DNA of 44,519 bases from Saccoglossus kowalevskii (taxonomy: Eukaryota; Hemichordata; Enteropneusta; Harrimaniidae). Positions 11,901-21,200 of the stretch are shown here, piece by piece. Below the pieces are notes generated by a model. It was not told where the DNA came from and did not search any database. It saw only the letters and a list, made by a program, of their open reading frames with translations. Position 1 is the first letter of the stretch. Each line of letters opens with the position of its first letter. The translations under genes were made by a program, and so were the position numbers. Location of the stretch: the NCBI RefSeq assembly GCF_000003605.2, contig NW_003119428.1, forward strand, positions 362,744-407,262, in the 5' to 3' direction.

Positions 11901-14778
11901 ATATAGTTCTCGTAATCCGTCATATCGTGGGCAGCTATTTTGATCCACCTGGACATCCCAGTATCCTAGTTACCTCGGGCATGCGCATTCGCATTTTTCT
12001 GAGTTGGAACGCTTATGCGAGAGCGAGATTGTAACGGGATCTTGGTATCATGTCACCGTAGTTTGAAACCCCAAGTAATGTACCTCTGGTTATATAAAAA
12101 ACTTAAAAGTAAAACAGAAGAATATTCATAAAAAACAAATATAAAAATTAAAAAAAAATGGAGTCTATACCTGCACAGGGGTTTTTCTAGAAAAAAACGG
12201 CAAGATACTAAATACCCAAAATGTCTTTTCAATGAAAATTAATTTCAGCTAAAATAAAGTATTCTACAGTATAATTGCTCGTAGTATGCGTAGTATAATA
12301 CATTTTCACTGAAATGACTTTTTGTATGGAGTTTTTTTTTTTTTTTGATGAATTGCACATAAAATATATAGGAAAAACAGTATTTTTGCTGGATTTTATA
12401 TTTTTAGTGAATCACCGCTTCAGGGAAAAATAAATTCTGATCAAAAATAATGCATTTTACAGTACTTCATGTACCAAAGGCTACAAACAGACATGCAGTT
12501 GCAAAAATTCTTCAGAATACACAGTGGTGTTTTTTCCAGTTTCTTCTATACCCTTTGACAAATGAATTGAACACAGCTCTCCGTCATGAGGCAAAGAACA
12601 TGTTTATTTTTAAATACTGTACATGTATTTTCTCTATTAGAAGCGCATGCTTCTGGTAAAACAGTTATCTATATAAATAGAGGATACCGGTAATGATGGT
12701 AAGATTTGTGCATCACCATAATAAAGCAAATATCAACATTTCGAATTTATTCATTCTTCCTACTTTGTTTAATTTCAGAGATGGTACTATTGATATTCAT
12801 GAATTTGCTGCTTTATGGAAATATATACAGCAATGGAAAGAATGTTTTGATAAGTACGTCATCAATTATCATTGAGATCACATGTAGTACCGTAAAATCT
12901 GTATAAGAAGTAGTGTTGTTATTATAACGGTACAATGCAACAGAGGGGATGCTGTTTTTATTAGAGCATCTAAACATATGAGAAACGGCTTCTAATACAG
13001 ATTTCACGGTATATATATGATACTATCAAGAGAAAAGAAATCGACATCTTGTTAGCGTGTCAAGGATACTTGCACTTCAGTTACACATACAAAGTTCATG
13101 AGTAAATGACAACATGTTACAACACGTATATAGAGCAAGTATAATGATTGGTTTGTTGGATGTTACTGTACATGCATTGACATCAAACACTTTATTGTCT
13201 GATTGGGGAGGCGGTGGGGAGCTGCATGTGATACTGATCTACCAATGAGAATGAAGCATTTCAATAATAGCCAGGTACATGTATTATAAAATTATAATTG
13301 TTAACTTTCATTGTGACTGTCTTAAATCAAATTAAATGAAAAAATAAATAGAATCTTGTGGAATATTAACAAAATAATAGATTCTTGAGTTACAATGTTA
13401 ACCAACCCATTATATGTCATATTTCCATTGCCATATTTGTAATTTTTTTATTGTGTTTTACTTTATGGTAATATTGCTGTGTGTTAACCATTGCTGTTAT
13501 TTTATACTTGACATGAATGTTGTATATTTCAGGTTTGATTTGGATAGGTCTGGTAATATTGACGCCAATGAACTCAACAATGCTTTCAGAACATTTGGGT
13601 ATACATTGTAAGTATATATTTTAATTTAATCAATTCAATAAACAGAACAGTTAAATGCAAACATTTGTTTTCAATCAGGACTTTATACTTTTGTTTCAAA
13701 TCTTTCACAAATTTTGATCAAAAATGGTAGGCATTGGAAAATTGTGTATTATGAACCAAAATTAGGAAAAATTATAAGAAAAACTGGCGAAACTTGTGTT
13801 GCATTTAAATTATGGCGGGAAAAATATGGCATTCAAAAAAACAAAAGTAATGATATCATTGATAATGTTTTGTATTAAATTATACATGTTCACATAAATA
13901 TTCAAAAAATATGTCACCTTTGCATGTCAGGTCAATGAACTTTTGTAAACAAATATCAAAAAAATGTCTCTTGTCCACTTTGCCTTTCAGGTCAATGAAC
14001 TTTTGTAAACAAATATCAAAAAAATGTGTCTTGTCAACTTTGCCTTTCAGGTCAATGAACTTTTGTAAACAAATATCAAAAAAATGTTTGTTGTCAACTT
14101 TGCTTTTCAGGTCAATGGACTTTTGTAGACTGATCGTTACAAAGTTTGACCGAGCCAGTAGCAGTACAATAAATTTTGATGATTTTATACAGTGTTGTGT
14201 AATGTTGAAATCATTGACGGAAGCATTTAGAGTCAAGGACACCCAGCAATCTGGTTGGATTACAGTCACCTATGAACAGGTATGTATACTCATCCATTGA
14301 CTGTTATAATTATTATAAAAAAAAAAATATGCGAATAGATAGGATGCTCTTAGAAATATGGTTTTTGCTACATTAGAAGCACGTTTCCGACAGAAGTACA
14401 CATACCGGTACATCAAAAATTGTATTTATGGCATCTGCTCTATTAGTAACACATCTCCAATAGAAACGCATGTGAAACAGAAGTTGCATTCATTCAGTGT
14501 TCTTGTGGCTGTGATTTGGCTCAGAGTATAGCCACTGTATACTACTAGTAAATATGATATTGTATGTGGAATCACTAATAAACTATTTACCATTTGTCAT
14601 TTATGCACTACTAAGAACAAATATGTTAATAAAGTTGTACTGTATCAAGGGTGGATAATAAATAAGGGTTTGCAATCCTCATAAAAAATTGTTTTGTGTT
14701 TACATGAGCATAATGTTTGTTTCTATTTCTTGTTTCTAGTTTCTTGAAATGATTCTGGAGAATACAACGTCTTTGTAA
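5936..14778 (+). CDS. PEF1: Peflin, penta-EF-hand calcium-binding protein (complete, 7 exons)
   Basis: Exons: 5936-5980, 9931-10269, 11319-11446, 12779-12853, 13533-13607, 14111-14279 and 14740-14778. Phases agree and give 289 residues plus TAA. Residues 1-128 are a Gly/Pro/Tyr/Gln-rich tail with repeats such as QQGYGAP and QQAYGAP, typical of peflin. Three canonical EF loops follow: DQDKNGRITSDE (131-142), DKNKDGTIDIHE (168-179) and DLDRSGNIDANE (198-209). EF4 and EF5 are degenerate, as in the family. FAALWKYIQQWKECF between EF2 and EF3 is the peflin/ALG-2 linker helix. Known role: heterodimer with PDCD6 (ALG-2), acting as a Ca2+-dependent co-adaptor of CUL3-KLHL12 in SEC31 ubiquitination at ER exit sites. 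Oddity: the exon 6 acceptor is tandemly repeated upstream (13921-14125), so longer in-frame isoforms are possible. Confidence 0.96.
6994..7168. mobile_element. Palindromic MITE, CTGTAAAATACTTTA family
   Basis: Left end TACTGTAGAATACTTTATTT and right end AATAATGCATTTTACAGTA. In PEF1 intron 1. Orientation is opposite to 42943-43158, judged by the CAACTCATCAAAAATCAGTG block. Confidence 0.82.
8393..8436. mobile_element. Palindromic MITE fragment (right end)
   Basis: AAAAAGTCTTTTCAGCAAAA through AATAAAGTACTATACAGTA. Only the last 44 bases remain, in PEF1 intron 1. Confidence 0.65.
8780..8802. repeat. AAAC microsatellite
   Basis: About six AAAC units in PEF1 intron 1. Confidence 0.9.
9502..9629. 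mobile_element. Palindromic MITE, internally deleted copy
   Basis: TACTGTAAATACTTTATTTT to AATAAAGTATTTTACAGTA, about 128 bases. The TTTTTGGGTGTTTTGTATGG segment of longer copies is missing. Confidence 0.82.
10419..10832. mobile_element. Two palindromic MITEs abutting in opposite orientation
   Basis: Copy one, 10419-10619, reads in one direction (CAACTCATCAAAGATCAGTG). Copy two, 10620-10832, reads in the other (GGTGAGTTGAATGTAAAATA). Together they make a long inverted repeat in PEF1 intron 2, 150 bases after the exon 2 donor. Confidence 0.82.
10851..11060 (+). mobile_element. TTAA MITE family 2, worn copy
   Basis: TTTTACCACCAGGCTTTCTC on the left, CCAACAGACCAAATTTGAGT in the middle and GTGAAAAGGTTG on the right match the 22266-22500 copy. 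The flanking TTAA sites are no longer intact. Confidence 0.72.
11539..12169. mobile_element. Nested inverted-repeat elements in PEF1 intron 3
   Basis: The outer arms are TATAGGCTCC (11539-11548) and GGAGTCTATA (12160-12169), extended inward by AT-rich pairing including GTTTTACTT against AAGTAAAAC. The inner element, 11694-12086, has ends GAGGTACATTACTTGGGG and its inverse. These continue as TCATGTCAAGATCCCATT paired with a near-identical inverse around 12030-12050, so the inner arms are close to 80-100 bases. No coding frame. Confidence 0.75.
12211..12464. mobile_element. Two partial palindromic MITE copies
   Basis: 12211-12272 is a right-end fragment (AATAAAGTATTCTACAGTA). About 12297-12464 is a second, diverged copy ending ATAATGCATTTTACAGTA with an inserted T run. 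In PEF1 intron 3. Confidence 0.68.
12890..13013. mobile_element. Short MITE with ACCGTAAAATCTGTAT ends
   Basis: TACCGTAAAATCTGTATAAG on the left is mirrored by TTAGAAGCC...CTAATACAGATTTCACGGTA on the right, about 124 bases. Located 36 bases after the PEF1 exon 4 donor. Related CTATTAGAAGC fragments occur near 12630, 14440 and 44150. Confidence 0.7.
13921..14125 (+). repeat. 60-bp tandem repeat carrying the PEF1 exon 6 acceptor
   Basis: Three full units begin at 13921, 13981 and 14041. The fourth, at 14101, merges into the real exon 6. Each unit has a pyrimidine-rich stretch, an AG (at 13929-13930, 13989-13990, 14049-14050 and 14109-14110) and the exon-like start GTCAATGAACTTTTGTA. The first unit differs most just before the AG (tgcatgtcag rather than tgcctttcag). 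The period is exactly 60 bases (20 codons) and the PEF1 exon 6 frame is open through all of it. Confidence 0.95.
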
Positions 14779-14992
14779 CTTTTTATAACAACATACTGCA
14801 ATTTACAACACAAGATGAGCTGTCTGTTTTATGAGAGGGTACTGGCGAAGCAGTCTTCGACTTATGTCATGAACTCATCAGATCAGAAACATACGGATGG
14901 CTCACTCTGAATGTGACCATATTAATAGTAATTTCCATCCAATATATATAATTGGCATATCAAATTTCCATTGTGTTTATTAACAATTCAAA

Positions 14993-15490
14993 CATAAAAT
15001 GATGTTGTAAATCTTAATGTTGCAAAATACATAATAGGTCATTTTCCGCTCACTGCGAGATCTCGCATAATTTGTGAAAGATGCAGACCGTTAAAATGGG
15101 ATAACTTGATTTTGAACTTTTAAAGTTAATGGTGAAATGCCTATTTTTCAAAGAGGAGTATGGCATTGAGTTACCTTTACTGCATCAAAATTGACCATTA
15201 TCATATGTTTATAGCATAATATTAAGTGTGGAAATACTTAAATACATAAAATGATGTTGTAAATCTTAATGTTGCAAAATACATAATAGGTCATTTTCCG
15301 CTCACTGCGAGATCTCGCATAATTTGTGAAAGATGCAGACCGTTAAAATGGGATAACTTGATTTTGAACTTTTAAAGTTAATGGTGAAATGCCTATTTTT
15401 CAAAGAGGAGTATGGCATTGAGTTACCTTTACTGCATCAAAATTGACCATTATCATATGTTTATAGCATAATATTAAGTGTGGAAATACT
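14993..15490. repeat. Perfect tandem duplication, 252-bp period
   Basis: Copy 1 starts at 14993 and copy 2 at 15245. Reading base by base, I find no difference over about 246 bases (to GGAAATACT at 15238 and 15490). Each copy carries the palindrome GCGAGATCTCGC. A related, diverged motif in the opposite orientation is present near 21226-21262. Confidence 0.93.
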
Positions 15491-16709
15491 CTAAAAGTAA
15501 TTTCGCACTTGTGAAATCCCATGCAATGTTTTTACGCCACTACCGTAGACACTGTTTGTCTCCAGGTCCATTGGAGATAAAGCCAGGTGTTGCTACTTTT
15601 TAATCATCCCATTTGTCATTGTTACCACCCCATTTGCAAATTAAAATATGAATCTTTCAGTTCACAATATTTGAAAAAAATATTCAAAAAAAAAATATTG
15701 ATCTTTTTATTTCGAACTGAATCAAATCTTTTTCACTATTTTAAATGGATTTTTTTTTATAATTTTTTTTTTATCAAAACAATATTTTAACTCTCTGATC
15801 CAAGTCGAATAAGAATGGACTTTTCTCAAAAACAGGGTTGTTGATCTGTACCGTATTTAAGAACATTTACTTGGGAAAAGTATTTCCAGGGTATACGTCA
15901 TTTTTTTCTTTGCCTTTTAATCTCGCTATTACTTCGAAATGGCAATTATGGTAATCTTTGTGGAAAGATCATTTTAAAGATATAAGCATTTTTAAATATG
16001 TACGGTATATGAAACAATGGTTCATTCTAGGGTTTTACATGTATACAATCTTTATTTGCCATTGGCTAATCATCTTTAAAACCATTTTAAAAGCTATGTA
16101 GCAGTCTCTTTCATTATTTTTATTTGTCATCTTTGAAAGTTGTTGCCATGATATCCTTGCATTTAACAGCTAAACTGACAATAGTTGATTTGGGGGGGTT
16201 GGGTTAGGTAAACTTGCTATCAAGGATTGAAGTGAGATATTGTTCCAGTTATAACAGACACAATCTGTGCATGTGATTTACATGTGCATGAAATGTGCAT
16301 TTATGTTTATTTCTTTGTTTTACTGAGACTTCTCACCTTCAAGCTCATGGGCAAAGTAAACGATGACTTATAATATGATGAAATATTACATTCAGAACTA
16401 TCAACCTAGCTCAGAATACCACCACCTCCCTCTCTAAGTACATCACAATTGACATCCCACCAATTGATTTATTTGTGTGATATTTTTTTTTAAAGATTGT
16501 GTAAATAATAGCAGGTTTAATTTTACAAGATTATGTAGTGGGGTTTGAACTCGTTTACTGAAAATTATGAGTATGTATTATAAAATACTTTTTTACTATT
16601 ATGGAGGTATTGTACAAGAAATTTTCATGGATAATTTGGTAAATAAATGAATGAAGAAAGCACAACATTGCTCTATAATAATTTTGTCTTGTAGTTTTAT
16701 TATCTGTAG

Positions 16710-17640
16710 TTCCCGTTCGGACAAAGTACGAAAACGGGGACTTATAACTCTGTCTCCGCCCGTGCATTGGTCCGTCTGTTCGGAGTCATATCTCCGCATC
16801 CTTCGGACAGATTCTGTTCATTCTTTGCATGTGCCTTGTACTTTATGTGGGACATACCGGTATGCACATGCAGTGGTTTAGCGATGCGATTCAAAATGGC
16901 TAACTGGCAGCCAAAGCATGTCCAAAATACAACATTTTCAAAAAACAAGATGGCTATCTTGTTTTTGGAAAATGTTGTATTTTGGACATGCTTTGTCAGT
17001 TTTCATTCAAATTTGGTACATAGATTATACATGTTATGATACATGTTCCCGACTGTCCGTGAGTGCATCGGTCCGTCCAGTCATATTTCAGAATTCTTTG
17101 GACTGATTCTGTTCATTCTTTGCATGTGCCTAGTACTTTATGTGGGACATATGCACATGTAGTGGTTTAACGATTGGATTCAAAATGGCCGACTGGCAGC
17201 CATCTTGTTTTTTGAAAATGTCGTATTTTTTACATGTTTTGTCAGTTTTCATTCAAATTTGGCACATACTTTATACATGTTAGGATACATGTCCAGGACA
17301 ATTTGTTTCAAAATCGGATCAAGGATGGTCGATTGACAGCCATCTGACTTTTTTGCTGCCTAACTACTATATTTCCAAGATTTATGTATCATTTGTATTT
17401 GGCACATACATCATACATGTCAGTTTGTTCCATAATCAGATCAAAGATGGCTGAATAAAGGCTGTTTTTATTTTTGGCCATATTACTATATCTCTGTCAC
17501 CCATGTATCATATTTATTGATATTTAGCATGTCATAAATGGATACTTGTACATGTCAATTCAATTTGCAATTTGATCAAATGTGGCCAACTAGCGGCCAT
17601 CTTGTTTGTTTAAAATGTGATAACTTGGACATGCTTTCAC
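16710..17640. repeat. Dispersed repeat block with two main internal copies
   Basis: Two long similar stretches, about 16757-17040 and 17050-17290, share landmarks: GGACAGATTCTGTTCATTC or a variant, CTTTGCATGTGCC, ACTTTATGTGGGACATA, CAAAATGGC.(G/A)ACTGGCAGCC and GTCAGTTTTCATTCAAATTT. Weaker copies of the GGC...CATCTTG segment follow to about 17640. A related unit sits near 18730-19220 in CCDC137 intron territory. The repeat class is not recognised, and no reverse transcriptase or transposase is visible. Confidence 0.6.
16914..16993. repeat. Near-perfect inverted repeat (38-bp arms, 4-base loop)
   Basis: Arms are 16914-16951 and 16956-16993 with loop GGCT. They pair over 38 positions with one mismatch. 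The sister repeat copy near 17190-17250 lacks the left arm. Confidence 0.93.
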
Positions 17641-18228
17641 TTTTGATCTATGTTTTTCTTAAACCGGATTTATAGTTTTCTATATTTTAAATTCTTTTTG
17701 AACGATTGATCCAGAATCAAAAATTTATCTTTTCTCGTATGTGCAGTGTTGTCCCTACTGTTATTGCATTGTATCAATTTAACAGAAGGCACACGTTAAT
17801 GCAGATTTTACATAACCAGTTATTGATGGTGAACCTTATAATGAAATCACATGACTAGATTTTAGCCAATCACAAAGTTTACAAATAAGATGATAAATTG
17901 TTATCTGCTCAAGGTTTGTATAATCAATTTAATTATTCAAGAAAGAACATTGTAACATATTTGTTCTGATCAAAAATGTTAAAATATAAAATGATATATT
18001 CCCAGGTTTTTTACTTTTGTGAGACAAATTGTATCACAAAAATGTAAGAAAATACAAGAGCTTTTATAAATTATTAAAACCGTAAAGAAAAATGTTACAT
18101 TTCTTTTTTGTAAGTATATTAATCCAAGGTCTTAACTGCTTTCCTACACTGAGGGCACACTTTGTGGTGAGTCTTGTAGATGAAGTCATTTACATTTGTG
18201 TAATAGAAACAAGTCGAATCAATTTTCT

Positions 18229-21200
18229 TTATGTATTTTGAGTTCTTTTGGCTTTTTTGACATCCCTGTATGCTTGTATGGCTGATGCCTGGCTTTTATC
18301 AAATATTCTCTTTTCCGCCACAGACATGTGTTTCCTCTTCTTGCTTGCTTTTGTTCTATTTGATGTTTTCTTCTGTGTTTTAACGACTGGCTTTGATGAT
18401 TTTTCGAGAATTTTATTCAGTAATAGCATTTTCTGTCTTGGCTACAATAGAAACAAAAATAACAATATAGATGCGAGTTCAAATAAATCACTACATATGC
18501 AAGGGTAGATAATTAAGGGCTAGCAAATGCCAGTGAGTGATGAAGATCTCACTGAAGAAAATTTGCATATATTCAGGGTCAATAAATAATTATGCATGAC
18601 ATTCATTCCAGCATTTCCTCATACATATTTTGAATTATGCAAATGAGCTGAAGGTGTATTTGATTTTGAACTTTAATAGCTTTCTTTGACATGACAAATT
18701 TCAATAAATTTTGGTTGTCCTCTATTGTAAATGGTCCCTGTTCAAAGTCTGAAAATGAGGGCTTATGTTTCAATTGACCTCTGTGTGCGTGTTTGTGCGT
18801 CACCTTTATCATGCCTGGGCTGATTACTTTCAAACTTCACTCATACATCATGCAACTTAAGACAAATATGCATCTTGATCCAATCTCAAGATGGCCGAAT
18901 GGGGTGGGTATTGCAGATTTGGCAAAATCTTGCGCTTCAGTCTACAAATATTCAGGAGTTTGCAGAATGAATGGGGGAAGATATAGTTATCTTATCAAGT
19001 TCAAGAAATATATACAATTTGAACATAAAGGGTCAGAGCATTTCAGAGATGGAGCTCCATTTCTGCATTCATTAAAACAAAATGGCCACCAGTCAGGCAT
19101 TTTGAATCTGATCTAAAAAAACAAAATGACGTGCATCAAGGTTTCGTAATGATATTTGTACCAAGTTTGAACGAAATCTGTCTATACAGAACCAGATTAA
19201 TGGATGGCTTATTTTGATGAATTATTAGCTCATCCACAATCTCAACATTTGGCAGTGCATATATTGGTCAGGAGATGAAACTTCACAAATTTGCAAAATT
19301 GGAATGCAACTTTAAAAATTGGTCAGATTTACCGGTACCTTGTACAAGCTATTTGTACAGGCTAATGTGTTTGACCTCTTAGTTAGCCTGTGCTAAAGAG
19401 CTGTGTGTGAACGCAACTTGTATGCCATGATCAAAACACAAACAAACTATAAACGGCTTTTTATGACTACCACTTTTTATTTGACATATATAAAATAAAT
19501 TTAGATTTCTCACCTTGGTAATACCGCTGGCTTTCCTGGGTTTTGCTCTGATGTTCGGTGGCTCCATAACAACCTCACCAAATTTAACTCTATCTGCAGT
19601 GGAGTAGAGAAACAACCAGTCATACTTTGCATTTTTATATATTTTTCAATTCAAACTGAAATGAGAGGTGTATTTAGCTGATGGAACAACATTAGAACAT
19701 TTTCAAATGACATCATTATGCAATGTGCTCATTAATTGGCTGATTACATTCAACTACAATTCTCCATTTTATGGCCATAGACATACCACATTACTGGTAC
19801 TAATAGGACAAATATGGTATATCAAGTATTTGATTATCTAAATTGGCGTGAATTGCAAAAAATATAATTTTGATTGATTTTCAGTGCGCATGAATGTTTG
19901 CAATCCTTCTGGTTTAAATTTCATTTTCCTAAATGCTTTTTTAAAAATATTTTTCCAACATGCACAGATTCACAAAGATTTGCATGTCGCAGTAATTGCA
20001 ACTCCTAAAATATTTTCCAAAATTCATGCTTATTCATAATTATATAAAATATATCATATAAAAATATTGAATATTGTCATGAATGAATTCAAGTGTTAGT
20101 TTAGAAAAATGCTCAGCACATTGCCAGCTGAAAACGACCATAGACATACCACAATTAGTGGAAAAAAAACAGTCAGCATACAATGTGTTAAGTCAAACAA
20201 AATGTAGATCTATTTAATAATTATTTCACCACCAGTTCCCTCTTTTCATCACAAATTCATGAAATAGTCCAGTTTATAGTCTGTACTTTCAGAAGATTTA
20301 GACAAAAAATAGCCACATTTTTTGAGTAAAAACTGAAAACTGTCTCAAATTTTGTCTGTTGGCTTCAAAATTAGTGTTCATTTCCATAAATATTGGAGAA
20401 TACAAGAAAAAAGTGTAGACAAATTTGGGCAAGATTCTGACCTATGTATACTTCCTTTTCCAAGGCATCATGTACTTTTTTCATTTTCTTGGCTTTAACT
20501 TTTTCTTTCTTTCTTACTAGTCTCCTGATGGGAATGAAAAAAAACACAAATAAACATGACATAGTGGGAATAAACAAAGACACCTGGGTCAACATGTGCA
20601 TCATAATGTTAAATACTTATTTTAGGTGGAATCAATTTTTGCTGTGTTTGTTATGTATGAAGTTTATTTTCCATGATTTTTGATGAGTTTAATGTAAAAC
20701 ATGGGGAAAAAAAGATATATTTGCTGGATTTTATTTTCACTGAATTATCCCTTTAGTGAAAATAGATTCCAGGCAAAAATCAAATATTTGACAATACTAG
20801 TGTAAACCATTTAAATTTCACTGAATTTTGAGGAATTTTATGATTTTATGGCACTCATAAAACCAAATTAGCAAAAGTCATTGACACTTCATCTTGTAGA
20901 ACTCCAGAGAAAATTTTCACACAGTCACTGATTTGAGAACTTGTGTCTGGCACAATATTAAAGCAGCTGACTTCGGCACTGAAAGAATTTATAGAAAACA
21001 AAATGTTCAGAATTGTTCACATGTCACTTATTATCATGAGTGTTATGTTATGAGGTTTGTACATTTAGAAGTATATATTGCATTAAATGTATATAGACAC
21101 ACTTCAGCAAAACCAAAATAGGTTTTCTTTTGTTTGCTTTCAGTTTGAAACTTGCAATTTTGCATACTGTTAAAGTGTGCCACACATGGTAGAATGTGGA

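Larger units (their letters stand above)
14779..18228. other. Convergent intergenic region PEF1 / CCDC137
   Basis: Holds the 3' UTRs of both genes, whose ends I cannot fix (no clear AATAAA close to either stop), the 252-bp tandem duplication at 14993-15490, and a block of a dispersed repeat at about 16710-17640 with a strong hairpin. No coding segment is supported. Confidence 0.7.

Noticed and set aside
13880-14269. Minus-strand 129-codon open frame over the 60-bp repeats
   Set aside because: A mirror of the repeat unit, whose length is a multiple of three; the plus-strand frame continues into PEF1 and is the meaningful one.
16555-17106. Overlapping open frames on both strands in the repeat block
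   Set aside because: They fall inside the dispersed repeat and hairpin, share no domain and contradict each other in frame.
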